Source: Hesseltinella vesiculosa (taxonomy: Eukaryota > Mucoromycota > Mucoromycetes > Mucorales > Cunninghamellaceae). From it: DNA of 64,000 bases. Positions within the stretch are counted from its first letter, which is position 1. The number at the start of each line of letters is the position of its first letter. The stretch spans positions 1,257,001 to 1,321,000 of the forward strand of contig MCGT01000001.1 in assembly GCA_002104935.1 (NCBI GenBank), given 5' to 3'. The notes under the pieces were generated by a model. It was given only the letters and a program-made list of their open reading frames with translations, made no database searches and had not been told where the DNA came from. Shown in pieces: positions 9,453-21,732 of this stretch. The position numbers were made by a program, and so were the translations under genes.

Positions 9453-11425
9453 ATGGGACTGCAAGTTAATTTCTCGGCACATGCCAAAGAACTTCAAGAC
9501 GCTTATCAGGCTGTTCTATCTGATACCAATCCTACAAACTGGCTCGTTTACTCTTATGAAAAAGGAACCAACGATTTAAAAGTGCAAGACACAGGGGGTA
9601 AAGAAAAAAAAAGACTTGGCAATCCTCCTAACGTGTCAGGATACTTAGCATGTCATTGATTATAGATGGTGGTCTCGAAGAGCTGTTTGATGAATTCAGT
9701 GATGGCAAAATCCAATACGCTTTTGCACGCGTCATCGATCCCAACACTCAATTGCAAAAATACGTCTTTATCGGCTGGGTAAAAGCAAAGAGAACGGAGC
9801 CATTTTCCTTTCTTTCTAATGGCTGATATCCATCCTTTATCCTAGTGTGGTACAGGTGTGCCAGAATCAAGAAAAGCATTCTTCAATTCCCATTTGAATG
9901 ATGTCTCTAAATTTTTCAAGGTAAAGTCACCCATCCAACAAGAAGACACTTGCTCATGTCCTGTCTTTTCATTTCTGTCCACAGAGCTTCCACGTCCAAA
10001 TCCAAGCCCGTGACGAGGTAAGAGGGAGAGTCCAACAAAACAAAGCAGTACTGACGGCCTGCCTTCTCACTAGGCTGACGTCGAACCCGAGTTGATCATG
10101 AAGCGAGTGGCCGAATCCTCTGGCGCAAAGTACAGTGTGCACAAGGAGCAGCAGCGGGCGATGCCTCGCGTTGTGCCAGTGGTAAGAAAGAAAGGGGAAT
10201 GAAGCCACATGAAAATGACGCAGCACTCTTTTGATTATTAGGGCTCTGTGTACAAAAAGACGGAAATTCCAGATATTGCCAGCATGCAAAAGGAAGCGAT
10301 GAAAAAGGAAAGCATGCCTGCACCGGTGGGTACCAACTACCGACCTGTTCAAACCGCACCCAAGCCCCTGAACCAAAGATGGGGCGCTGGAAGCACTGGT
10401 CTGTCTGATGGTGCGGCCAAGGTGCGTGCTGAGCGCGAACAAGCCGAACAAGAAGCCAGAGAGCGGGAAACGGCCATGCAAAAGGAACGCGATGCCCAAG
10501 CCCGTCAAGCCTCGGTCGAGCAAGAGCGCCGCGCCAAGGAACAGGAGCAGCTAGAGCAGCAACGACTCGCTGAGGACCAACGTCAACGCGAACAGCAGCA
10601 ACAGGAGGAAGAACGACGCCGTGCACAAGAGCAACAGGACGCTCGTCACCGACAAGAAGAAGACCAACGCCGTGCCGAAGAAGAACAGCAAGCGGAGCGC
10701 CAGCGCCAGGAAGCTCAGCGCCGCCAAGAGGAAGCCGAACGCCAACGTCAGCAGGAAGAAGAAGCGGAACGACAGCAGCAAGAAGCCGAACGACAGCAGC
10801 TAGAAGCCGAACGACAGCAACAGGAAGCTGAACGCCAGCACCAAGAAGCCGAGCGCCAGCGTGAAGAAGAACGTCTTGCAGCCCAGCACCAAGCCGCTGC
10901 CACTGTTCCTACCAGTAACGTCCAAGGTCAAAGCGCCGTTGTCTTGTTTGGTTATGATGCTGGTAAATCTCCCTTCGGTTTTCACTGTGCTTGTATTAAC
11001 AACCACTTTTTTACCCAACGTGTACAGGCGAGGCCAACGAACTCTCCCTGGCGGAAGGCCAAGTGGTAATCAACATTGAACAGGTGGATGAAGGCTGGTG
11101 GTTCGGCACGACTGAAGATGGTCAACAGCAAGGTTTGTTCCCTGCCAACTATGTTCAACTGATCGAGGCATCGGAAGCCCCAGCTGTTGTGCCTGAGCCA
11201 CCTGCTGCCGTTGTCCATGACCAGCCCGAAACAACGCAAGATCTTGGACAAACTGCGGTTGCCTTGTATGACTATGACGCCGGTGAAGAAAATGAAATCT
11301 CGTTCCGTGAACATGACACCATCACCCATATCGAATTTGCCAGTGACGACTGGTGGCAAGGTGTTGGTCCCGATGGAAAATCCGTCGGCCTATTCCCTGC
11401 AAACTATGTCGAGCTGCATCAATAA
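9453..11425 (+). CDS. ABP1: Actin-binding protein Abp1 (ADF-H, coiled coil, two SH3)
   Basis: A cortical actin-patch adaptor that links F-actin to Arp2/3 activation and endocytosis. The N-terminal ADF/cofilin-homology domain begins [20 protein letters not shown] and continues over introns through [18 protein letters not shown] to the SFHVQIQAR segment. The middle is a very charged Glu/Arg/Gln coiled coil, about 10420-10900, built of short EAERQ-type repeats. The C-terminus has two SH3 domains: the first contains [17 protein letters not shown] and [12 protein letters not shown], the second [16 protein letters not shown] and [12 protein letters not shown]. About seven exons. Yeast Abp1 has one SH3, so the tandem pair is a difference from yeast. 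It has no acidic Arp2/3 motifs that I can point to. Confidence 0.92.
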
Positions 11426-11541
11426 ACCCTCTTTCTTTTGTACCTTTTTGCTCAGTCAGGGAAGAAGAAAAAAAAAAATGGAGGGAGCCCCGATGTGGTG
11501 ATTTTTATTAAATGAAGCGTGATGGATCGCAGTTCATTTTT

Positions 11542-12173
11542 TTAGGCCTTGTTGGCAGCCTTTTGGAAACGGAAGCGAGGAGGGGGAGCACGGTTGCGGC
11601 GAGCAACGGCGGAACGGACACGGACAATGCGAGCGTGAATGGCACCTGAGGAGGAAAAAAAAAATTAGAAGCCTGGACAGGAATAAAAAGGAGGTACGAG
11701 CAGCTTACAAGACACGCAGTAGTGCAACTTGACGTAGAGCTTGGGGATAGCGTATTCTTCATACACGGAAGCTTCTTGAAGATCACGGACGGCAGCAGCT
11801 TCAATCATGTTACGGATGGTGAAGCGCTTGATGGCCTTGTCCTAGTGAGAATGAAAGGCATGAGCAAACAAGAATTGCGGGTGAAAGTATAAAAAGTGCA
11901 AAGGTCAATTTACCTTGGGACAACAACGGTAACAGTTGATGCAACGAACGAACTTGTTGTGGCCACGGCCGTGCTTGTTGCGACCATTGTTTCTTCTCTT
12001 GCAAGTCTATCATTGGCAAAAAAATCATATGAGTCTATGCGTCCATTTCATCCATCCATCCATTCGATCCATCCATCCATTTCTTTTCGATCTGTATCGA
12101 TAGGATGATGTATCCAAGACGTAGACGGGGCGGTGATAGGATGGTAAGTTGTACTGAGGGTCGACGTTACCAT
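11542..12173 (-). CDS. RPS26: 40S ribosomal protein eS26
   Basis: Small-subunit protein eS26, which sits near the mRNA exit channel. The spliced product reads [17 protein letters not shown], then [19 protein letters not shown] and [20 protein letters not shown], then [20 protein letters not shown] and finally [12 protein letters not shown]. The zinc-binding cysteines (CINC and CVSC) are present. Four exons. Exon 1 appears to hold only the ATG at 12171-12173 followed by donor GTAACG; this start is inferred because no other in-frame ATG precedes the conserved [16 protein letters not shown]-rich simple stretch lies in intron 1. The gene is divergent from the next gene, with about 185 bp between the starts. 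Confidence 0.9.
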
Positions 12174-12358
12174 ATTGGTACAAAGAAGTGGAAAAAGAGG
12201 AAGAGCCAGAAAAAAAAGTTGGGCACCTGCCCTTGGTTTTTCAATGCGCTTCAACGAAAAAAATATATTCACACTCCGCTTTCAATCGCTCATTTTTTTT
12301 TAAAAAAAAGGGTCAACCTCTTCTTTTCCTCGCCCAAACCTGTATGAACTGTTGATCG
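12174..12358. promoter_or_regulatory. Divergent promoter between RPS26 and THP3-like gene
   Basis: 185 bp separate the two starts. The sequence is A/T-rich with T- and A-runs. No factor-binding motif could be assigned with confidence. Confidence 0.4.
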
Positions 12359-12804
12359 ATGGGAAAGAAAAAAAGTAAAGCTACATGCCAGGCATCAAAA
12401 GGTAGTGAAAACACGTGACAGAGACTCTCTTACTTATCATTTATTGGCTAGATCAACCCGCCTACATCTCCACTGTTGGTGTGCGTCGCAAGGCTCGAGA
12501 CATTCCACTACCAAGTGATTCTCCAGCCAGTACTACGCTCGATGAGGCCATCAAAGCCAGTAAAAAACAAAAGGCGTAGGTCCAACTCCTCTTACAGTTC
12601 ATGCTGCGATCCTGACATTTTTTGATTCCTTAGAACCGCCGGTATCACGCCTGTCCAGATGACGGCCGATGAAGAACGAAAACGAATGGAACGATTGCAA
12701 CGATTCCAAAACAATGCATCGACCAGCAATATACCAGCACCCATACCAAGTATGCGCAAGGTAAATTCGCAACAACAGAAAGCCCCCAGGCATGCCACCA
12801 ACTA

Positions 12805-12842
<38 letters not shown>

Positions 12843-13838
12843 CATTACAGGGCGATGCCGTAGTGGGCACCAGCACAGAAGTTCTTAAAGACTACCTTCG
12901 ACTGACCTCTGAAGTTGACCCACGGAATGTTCGACCGTACTTAATCCTGAAGCAAGCCCTGAAACAAGTCACCAATCGGTACAAGGATGGAGCTGAGTAC
13001 CCTTGGGTGTGCAGCCAAATGAAATCTATTCGACAGGACCTAATGGTTCAGCATATCGCCAACAAGTTCTCTGTCAAAGTTTATGAATACCACGCCCGCA
13101 TTGCTTTGGAAAAGGTAGAGAAAAATGTGCCACTTTCCTTTGGTCTCATTCTTTCTCTTCACTTTAGAGCGATATGGGCGAATTTAATCAATGTCAGTCT
13201 CAGCTGAAGATCTTGTATGCCAAAGGGATCCATGGCCATGAGGAGGAATTTCTTGCCTATCGATTATTATACTTTATTTTTTCACAGCATCGATCCGGTA
13301 AAAAAACCAGTGGTAAGCATAGTCAGACAGCTCACTTTTTTTTTTTTTTGACAGATATGGCCTTGGTGTTGGGCGAGATCAAGTCAAGCGCATACAAATC
13401 GTCACCTGGTGTGCAGCATGCTCTGGCGGTGCATCATGCTTTGGAGACTGGCAACTACCATGTCTTCTTTATCTTGTATCAAGATGCTCCCAATATGAAT
13501 GGCTATCTCTTAGATCAATTTGTCAACCGAGAACGGATCAAGGCTCTGTGTATCATTTGTAAAGCGTAAGTCTCATCGCATTGCTCCTCGCTTCTCCATC
13601 ATGACACGTGGCCCTTTTTTTTTTTTTTTTTTGTAGATACCAAGCTGGGATCCCTGTAACATTTGTGGCCACGGAGCTTGGATTTGATGATGTCAGACTC
13701 TTCAAGAGATTTCTCAAGGTTTATCATATTACGAAACGCTCGTATGAAAATGGGATATTGCAATGCAAGGCTGTTCTGCCAATGCTAACTACAGCCATGG
13801 CCAAGTTTAACCAGGTGGACATCAGGGGCCAGCTGTGA
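12359..13838 (+). CDS. THP3: SAC3/GANP-domain protein, THP3/LENG8 type
   Basis: A nuclear mRNA-metabolism factor; the yeast Thp3-Csn12 complex acts in transcription elongation and splicing. A short basic N-terminus (MGKKKSKATCQASK-DQPAYI) is followed by a low-complexity region. The SAC3/GANP domain starts VVGTSTEVLKDYLRLT and contains DPRNVRPYLILKQAL, QMKSIRQDLMVQHI and VKVYEYHARIALEK, all typical of the LENG8/Thp3 branch. It ends with a winged-helix-like region FVATELGFDDVRLFKRFLK. About seven exons. One intron ends in a 35-nt T run (12808-12842) just before its acceptor. The protein is near 400 residues, shorter than animal LENG8, which has a long N-terminal extension. The start is the ATG at 12359 because it splices in frame. 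Confidence 0.85.
12808..12842. repeat. 35-nt T homopolymer at a 3' splice site
   Basis: The longest single-base run in the window. It directly precedes CATTACAG, the acceptor of an intron in the THP3-like gene, so it is an extreme polypyrimidine tract. Confidence 0.95.
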
Positions 13839-13958
13839 TTGGCTACCGTGAATAAAGTTTTTTTTTTTTTTTTTTTTTTGCCAGCAAAAAAGATCTGCCC
13901 CAATTTTGTTTTCAGCCTTTCTCTTCCTTTTTTATTATTATTTCTGCTTTTGTTTACA

Positions 13959-15640
13959 ATGGACATGGAGCAAGAACGTGAAAAACACAAGATAGCAAGG
14001 ACAGCTGGCATTGGAGCTGAAGAGCTGTGTAAGTGATGGGAAGAACAACAGGAGGATTGTGGCTTATGGAACGCTCACCCTTATTTTATTTTTTGGCGTT
14101 GGGCGTTGCTTTTTTTGTTGGTGGTGGTGGGCAAATGACCAGTCCATCCTCATACATTGACAGCACTTCTTGTTATGCTTGCCTGGCTGTTTTACGCTGG
14201 CATGAGAACCAACCATGAAGATACAGAAACCAGTGTTAAGTTGGGGATCATGGCATCGATTTGGTGTTTTGTATTTATCGGCATGCTCCAGTTCCGCGAT
14301 GGTCCTTTTGTGCGGCCCAGTGTTCCTTTCTGGCGCGCTATTCTTAGTCTCAGTGTGATTTACCAACTCTTTTTGGTGTTTATGTTATTCATGGTAAAAA
14401 AAAAAAAAAAGGTTGGTCTCTTCAGCGTTCAACCTTCTTGATTTCCTTTTAGAACAAGAACGATGCCCGCCGATTTATGACATATTTCGACCCTAATTTG
14501 GGGTTGGAACTGCCTGAACGATCTTATGCGGATAATTGTGAAACGTCTTGGTCCAACATCAAGGTAACGTGAGACCATTGGGAACCTTGGTCGGGGAAGA
14601 AACCGCTTGACCCCATTATTTTGTCTTTAGGATCAATTGGATATTTTCGTGCTAGCCCATGCGCTTGGTTGGTACGGCAAGGCCCTGATTGTACGAGATT
14701 ATTACCTGTGCTGGATCTTGTCAGTGACATTTGAACTGTTGGAATACTCCTTGGAGCACCAATTGAACAACTTTGCCGAATGCTGGTGGGATCATGTAAG
14801 TCAGCTGATGGAAACTGCCAAATAACATGGGCTTACCCCTAGTCCTTTGTCTAGTGGATTTTGGACGTCCTTTTGTGCAATTGGGCCGGATTATACCTTG
14901 GGATGAAGACATGTCAATATTTGGAAGTCAAGGTAAAAGGGTCAAGTGATGGAGCGAGCTTGTTACTGACATGCGCATGATCCACTTTTAGCAATACTCT
15001 TGGGTCGGTTTCCGTCAGATCAAATCATTACGAGGCAAAGCCAAGCGAGCAGTGCAACAATTCACTCCACGCGACTGGACTCGCTTTGAATGGAAGCCGA
15101 CGTCCAGCCCAAAGAATTACTTTGGTATGGTGGCCATGATGGTGATTGTAAGTGTGGACTTAAACGAGGACGCCGTGTCTCACTTTTTTATGTGCGCAGT
15201 TTATGCAATGTGAATTGAATTGCTTCTATCTCAAATACCTCCTGTGGGTACCTCCTGAACATCCTTTGAACACGTATCGTTTGATCCTGATGTTCCTTTT
15301 CGCTTTGCCCGGAGCTCGTGACGTGTATCAGTACCTGGCTGACCAGTAAGTGGTTTGGGCAAATGAACGAGGCAAGGGCACGGTCGTTAACAAAGCATTT
15401 CTTGACAGAAAAACGAACCGCCTTGGAGCCCATGCCTGGTTGTTTATCTGCAACATCATGACGGAAACGCTGATTTGCCTGAAGTTCTCCGAAAACGAAT
15501 TCAACACGCCTGCACCCATGTTTGTCAAGGTGTCTTGGTCTGTCTTCTTTGCCATTGTGCTGGTCATCTTCCCCTTGTGGCGCTTTGTCATTCGACCTGT
15601 TCGTCACCAGGAACTCGAACCTGTCGACAAGGATGAATGA
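13959..15640 (+). CDS. Base-exchange phosphatidylserine synthase (PTDSS1/2 type)
   Basis: A polytopic ER enzyme that exchanges the head group of PC or PE for L-serine. Exon 1 gives a short cytosolic N-terminus ([11 protein letters not shown]) and is spliced to a first membrane helix [13 protein letters not shown]. Family landmarks follow in order: LRFRD-like [51 protein letters not shown], and the central signature [19 protein letters not shown]. After these come [13 protein letters not shown] and [17 protein letters not shown]. Membrane helices alternate to the end, for about 440 residues. This is the animal/plant-type enzyme, not the CDP-diacylglycerol-dependent CHO1 family usual in yeast. 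The 3' gene neighbour is an ABC transporter on the same strand, about 285 bp downstream. Confidence 0.9.
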
Positions 15641-15924
15641 AAAAGAACAGATCGAGTTTCAATCTTTGAGATGCACATCGGTAGTTTACCTCCCCCTTTA
15701 TTATTATCATAGAATGATTCCCCCCCCTCCTCTTTTCTCGTTTTGTTCATACGTTTCCACTTTGCCCCCGCACAAAACAGCAGTAAAATCCCGGGCGCCG
15801 GAAATGCACGCCACTCAAATTTTCCAAGTTCCGCCAAATTTTTTTAATATAAAAACACCGTTCTTTTTTATTTTTATTTTTTTCACCTCTTTTATTATTT
15901 CCATTGCCCTAATCGATCGAAGCA

Positions 15925-18900
15925 ATGACGCCTGTCCATTGCACGCCTTGGGTGAGTCATAGAGACACGTCAATAATGGCGACCAATGCCACTGATGACA
16001 TTTTTATTTTACTTGCAGTCAATGTGGGACTGGCAGCAATGTTACCATGAAAGGTAAACTCAAAGAAGGTTCTTGTGCATTTTGACATGCTGAACCATGG
16101 CGTGGAAACAGGTGTTGACGCTCCTTTTATCTATTTATCATTGTTAGAATACTGAACGATTGGCTGCCGTCGATTTGTGTCGTGATCTCGATGGTGTGCG
16201 TTCTGGTCCGTTTGGCTCGTCGCCCCACCTCTCAGCCTGAATTGCTGCCTAGAAACAAAGCCACACACGCTTATGGCACATTTGAACCTTCAGCTTCCAC
16301 CTCATCTGATGACATGGAAGTCAAGGAAGAACAAGCCGCCTGCTTGGATCTGTCTGGCCCAGCAACCTGGTCTGTTTACACCTTGGGCCGTCTGACGCTG
16401 TCTGCGGTGCAGGCCGGCTTCTGCCTGGTCGCTATTGTACAATTGACCAACGGAACTTATCGCAAGGATCACCGCGTCGAAGATGACCATATCCAATGGA
16501 CGTATGACACTCGCTTGGTGTACTGGGTAAAGGAAGAACCTGGGGAAAAAAAAAAGCCAGGAATGGGCACTGACCGAAACTTTATTTCCTAGTTGTACTG
16601 CATGACCCTGTTGGTTCTGACCTACGTTGTCAATGCAAAAATGTTTGTGCGGGGCGTCTTATTTCAGTTAAATTGGCTTACACTCGTTGACTTTGGCTTG
16701 CGGTGCATTGATGTGTACGATTTCTATCAAATCCATAGCACTCATGTGGCTGCCTCGTCGGGATATCTTTTCTCAGTTTGGATGCTCGTTACCAACTCAG
16801 CTCTGATCTTAGTGATGCTGACTGAACCTCCAGTTGGTGCGCCGCATGGCCCTGTGCTGATGAAATCGGTAAACGCGCTTGGAAAAAAATATACCCCCGC
16901 CCCTTCTTTCCACGTTTTTGTTTTTGGTGTTCCAATTGCTGATCTCCTCTCTTTTTGGCAATTCTCGCCTTTTATAGGGCCGTGTCATGTCAGGCGAAAA
17001 CTGGGCGTCTCTCTATTCCCAATTCATGTTCAACTGGGTGGATGTGATGATGAAACGCGGGTGGGTGCGTACCTTGGACGATCGTGATATGCTCGAATTG
17101 CCAGCCGAAAACCGTGCGCAACAAGCCCTGGCCAATTATCGCCTGCACTATCGCCTCAACTTTGCCTGGTCCGTCGTCCGAGCCTTTCACCGGCCTCTGA
17201 TTGCCCAATTCCTTTACAGCATGGTCTGGTCCGTCGCCATGTTCGGGCCGCCCTTTTTCCTCAACAAGATCGTCAGCTTTATTGAACGGGCCGACCCCAA
17301 CGTGCCAGTCTTTACGGCGTTTTTGTATGCTTTTGGTCTGTTTATCTCGTCGTGTACCCAATCATTGTCTTATCAGCAAGCGCTTTATATTGGCCGTGTC
17401 ATGTCCATCCGCCTTCAAGCCATCGTCATTGGCGAAGTCTATGCGAAATCCCTCCGTCGACGCGATACCGCCGGCATACCCGAGGAGGATCTCTCTGGCA
17501 ACAAAGCAAAAAGCAATGTCAACAACCTCTTGTCCGTCGATGCCCAAAAATTGGGCGATGTCATTGCCTACGTAAGTTTCATCTGTCGTGACGTACGGGG
17601 CTCCTCTCTCACACTCTATTTTTTTTTTTTTGGGTAGGTCATTTACTTTTATAGTTTCCCCGTCCAAGCGACCATCTGTGTATGGGCCCTGTACCGTCTA
17701 CTGGGCGTGTCAGCTCTGTTTGGCGTGCTTGTGATGTTCATGGCCCAGCCAGTCACTCTGTATCTGAGCCGCCGATTCCAAAAAGTGCATCAACGCGTCA
17801 TGGCCTGCACCGACAAACGCATAAAATTGATGAGCGAGCTGCTCAACGCCATCCGCATCGTCAAGTTCTTCGCCTGGGAAAACGAATTCCGCCAACGGAT
17901 CCAAGGTGCACGCAAAGTCGAGCTCAAGGCTGCCAAGTCGCGGCTGATGATGTTCATGTGGATGAACAATGCCTACTTTTTGATCCCAGTGCTAACCATG
18001 GTGGCTGTGTTCTTTTCCTACACCCGCACCCATATCTTGACGGCCTCCATCAGTTTCAGTGCCCTCTCTCTGTTCAACACCTTCAAGAGCATCATGGATC
18101 AACTGCCTGCCATTTCAACGTTTTTCCTTCAAGCCAAGGTCTCCGTGGGCCGCATCGAATCCTTTTTGCACGAAGACGATGTCAAGTCCACCATTGTCCA
18201 GCCCACTGCTGACGTGTCGCTCGGTCTGATCAATGACGCCAGCTTCTCCTGGGAAAACGACGCGGCTACATCGCCTGCTTCCTCTGGCACCTCGACCCCC
18301 AAAATCGCCCTGCAAAACATCAACGTGTCGTTCCCACTCAACAAGCTCTCGCTGATCTGTGGTCCTACCGGCGCTGGCAAAACCACCCTGCTTATGAGCT
18401 TGCTCGGTGAGACCCGCTGTGTCTCTGGCGCGGCTGTCCTGCCTCGCAAGCACTTGCACCAAGGTCGAACGGTCGCTGGCAGTGCCTCCGGCATCGCCTA
18501 TGTAGCCCAGACCGCCTGGCTCCAGAACCTCAGCATTCGAGACAACATCCTGTTTGGCCTGCCCTTTGACGCTGAGCGCTATAGCAAAGTCATCTACATG
18601 ACAGCCCTGACCCGTGATCTGGATATGCTGGAGCATGGCGATCGCACCGAAGTCGGCGAAAAAGGCATCAGTCTGTCTGGTGGCCAAAAGCAGCGGTAAT
18701 GAAAATATTCCGTCAAAACAAAACACAGCAGCGCTCATGTCCTTGGTTTTTTTTTTTTTTCTGACCATCAGTTTGGCCATTGCCCGCGCTGTCTACTCAC
18801 AAGCCGATATTTTGATCTTGGATGACTGTTTGAGCGCGGTGGACGCTCACACTGCCAAGCACATCTACCAACATTGTTTGATGGGTGACCTGATGAAGCA

Positions 18901-21248
18901 CCGCACGGTGCTGTTGGTGACCCACCACGTGGGTCTGTGCATCCGTGGTGCCGATTATGTTGTAGCCTTGCAAGACGGCCGTGTGGCTAGCGCCGGTGCC
19001 CCTGAGCAAGTGATTGCCTCTGGCGCTTTGGGCGAAGATTTTTCCGTGCTGGGTGAATCTGACGACCAAGACGAAGCCTCTGCCGTACCAACGGTTCCCA
19101 TCCACGCCTACAACAACGACTCTGACCAGCCCGATGATGATGCCAAACTGACCAAGGACGAACAGCGATCGGAAGGCGGTGTTAAGTTCTCTGTCTACCA
19201 AGCCTACATCAAAGCCTCGGGCGGCTATTGGTTCTGGGTCTTGATTCTTGCCATGTTTGGCTTGTCCCAAGCAACCATCATGAGTCAGGATTACTGGATC
19301 AAGGTTTGGTCGGCCGCTTATGCGAACACAATCTCCAACGCGTTGATCTCGCTCTTTCAACAAGTCACGCTCCCCATGTCCTCACCCTCACCGCTCTCGG
19401 TTGCTTCAGCAGCTGCCCAAGACCCCGTCACTGTGAATGTCACGTATTACTTGACCGTGTACGTGTTGATCGGCTGCCTGGCATTGGTCATGACCTCTCT
19501 GCGTTTTGCCACCCTGTTCAATGCCTCGATTCGTGCCTCGCATCGCCTACACCATCAACTGCTTGACCGCATTCTTCATGCCAAGCTTCGGTTCTTTGAC
19601 ACCACACCCATGGGCCGCATCCTCAACCGATTCTCCTCGGACATGGAGACCATCGACCAAGGTGTGGCTCCCAATTTTTCGTTTTTGCTTTACAACATTG
19701 TGTCGTCGGTGTATGTAGTGGTGATGATCACCCTGGTCACGCCCATGTTTATTGTCCCCGGCACCTTGATTGCCTTGATGTTCTGGCAGGTGGGCCGTTA
19801 CTACCTCCGTTCCTCCCGTGACATGAAGCGCCTGAACTCCGTCAGCCGCAGTCCAATCTATGTTCAATTCAATGAAACCATCCAAGGCGTAGCCACCATC
19901 CGAGCCTTTGGTGCCCAGCAGCGCTTCATCCAAGATAATTTCACCAAGATCGATACCAACAATCGCCCCTTTTTGTGGATGTGGGCGGCCAACCGATGGT
20001 TGCAGTGCCGCGTCGACATCCTCGGTGCCTCCATTGGCTTATTCACCGCCATTGTCTTGCTTCTCTCACGTGCCTGGATTGATGCCGGCCTCGCTGGTCT
20101 CAGTCTTGCTTATGCCATCACCTTTACCCAGTATATTCTTTGGATCGTCCGCACCTATGCTATGAACGAAATGAACTGGTAAGGCGCTACGAAAAAAAAA
20201 AGAAGCTCGACCTTTGCTTGGTTGACCTAACCTCTCTTTCTCTCTTCTCTGTCAGTGTCTCGATCGAACGTGTGGAAGAATACATGCATATCGATCAAGA
20301 ACAAGATCAGGGTAAGCTGGCCCGTTCCCAATGGCCCGAAGCTGGGCTTGTGCAATTCAAAGATGTTGAAGTCCAATATGCTCCCGACACCCCCGTTGTG
20401 CTCCATGGCATCTCCTTCGAAACCAAGCCACGTGAAAAGATCGGTATTGTTGGCAGGTAATGTGAGCTTAAGGAGGAAACCCCCTCCCCCTCCCCCCTCA
20501 AACTGACGCCCTTTTTTTTTTTAACTCACATAGAACGGGTAGTGGCAAGAGCACAATCACGTTGGCATTGTTCCGATTCCTGACGATGAACCGTGGCCAG
20601 ATCATGATTGATGGGGTGGATATTTCGACATTGTCACTGGAAGAATTACGCTCAAGACTGACAATTATCCCTCAAGACCCTGTGCTGTTCAGTGGCACCC
20701 TGCGCCAAAACCTGGATCCATTTGGCGAGCATGATGACGCCGACCTGTATGCGGCTCTGAAGCGCTCACACCTGACAAATCAAGAACAAAACACGCCTCT
20801 CTCACTGGAAGATCCTGTGTTGGAAAATGGCTCCAACTGGTCTCATGGCCAGCGCCAGCTGATTGCCCTCGCCCGTGCTCTTGTCAAGAAATCCACCGTC
20901 ATTGTGATGGATGAAGCTACCAGCTCCGTTGACTTTGAAACCGACAGGTAAAATTGCATGAAAATGAAAAAAGTGGCTTCATTTTTTTTTTATTCTAGAA
21001 AAATCCAAGAAACTATTCGCAGTGAATTTGGTCATGCCACGATTCTTTGCATTGCCCACCGTATTCGCACCGTGGCCGATTATGACCGGATTTTGGTGTT
21101 GGATGCTGGCGAAATCCAAGAATTTGACACCTCCTATAACCTGATGACCAAGACCGACGGTGTTTTCAAAGAAATGTGTGCTCGCAGCGGTGAACAACAA
21201 GAATTACTGGCTATTGCAAAGACCAAACATCTTGCAACATCTTCCTAG
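15925..21248 (+). CDS. ABC transporter, ABCC (MRP/Ybt1-Yor1) family, full length
   Basis: A full-size exporter with an N-terminal membrane extension (TMD0, about 15925-16870), then TMD1-NBD1-TMD2-NBD2. NBD1 has Walker A GPTGAGKTT and the signature LSGGQKQR, which an intron with a poly-T tract splits from LAIARAVY. Its Walker B is ILILDDCLSAVD. NBD2 has Walker A GRTGSGKST, a degenerate signature WSHGQRQLIALARAL and Walker B VIVMDEATSSVD. The asymmetry (Asp instead of Glu after Walker B in NBD1) is normal for ABCC. About ten exons starting at ATG 15925. Such transporters move conjugates, bile-acid-like anions or drugs, often at the vacuole; the substrate here is unknown. The largest gene in the window. 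Confidence 0.92.
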
Positions 21249-21465
21249 ATCTCCTCTTATCTAGATCTTTCTATTCTCCTTTTTATTCCCAAGTTGTTTA
21301 CAATAAACGAAACATTCCCTCCCAAGGATCGACCAAATGGGAGGGGGTTTATTTCCAGGTAGTGCAAGCATGGGAGGCAATGTTCATATGCAGTGTCAAG
21401 AGAAGAGGTGGGGGTAACAAAAGTATGATGATACAGGAAGAGATTATACGAAAAAGTTATACAAA

Positions 21466-21732
21466 CTACAACTTGGGGACGTTTTCAAGGACAAGGTGGT
21501 CGCCGGTGGTGTAGAGCTGGCTGATGGCCGCTTGGCGCCTGACAACATTTAAATCGTGTTCAGCCTTTTTGATCAATTGGCTGACGACAGCAGGATCGGC
21601 TTCTTGTTGATGTTGACGGAAAGCATCGCGGGATCGACGAACAGCATATTTTCTAAAGTTGTAGCTGGCAAACTTGTTGCCATGACGTAAAAGGTTGCGA
21701 TACAAGGATAAAACGTGAGCACGATCAGCCAT
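21466..21732 (-). CDS. ISD11: ISD11/LYRM4, LYR-motif partner of cysteine desulfurase
   Basis: A mitochondrial matrix adaptor that binds and stabilises Nfs1 for Fe-S cluster synthesis. Single exon, 88 residues. The LYR motif is in VLSLYRNLLRH, followed by FASYNFRKYAVRRSRDAFR and the helix DLNVVRRQAAISQLYTTGD, all matching LYRM4. The ATG at 21730-21732 has a good context (ACCATGG). An upstream in-frame TTG was not used as start. The gene converges with the ABC transporter, with about 220 bp between the stops. Confidence 0.93.
   Translation of the reverse strand: MADRAHVLSLYRNLLRHGNKFASYNFRKYAVRRSRDAFRQHQQEADPAVVSQLIKKAEHDLNVVRRQAAISQLYTTGDHLVLENVPKL

Noticed and set aside
12040..12095. CCATCC-rich stretch as a regulatory repeat
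   Set aside because: Lies inside an RPS26 intron and is a short simple repeat with no further sign of function.
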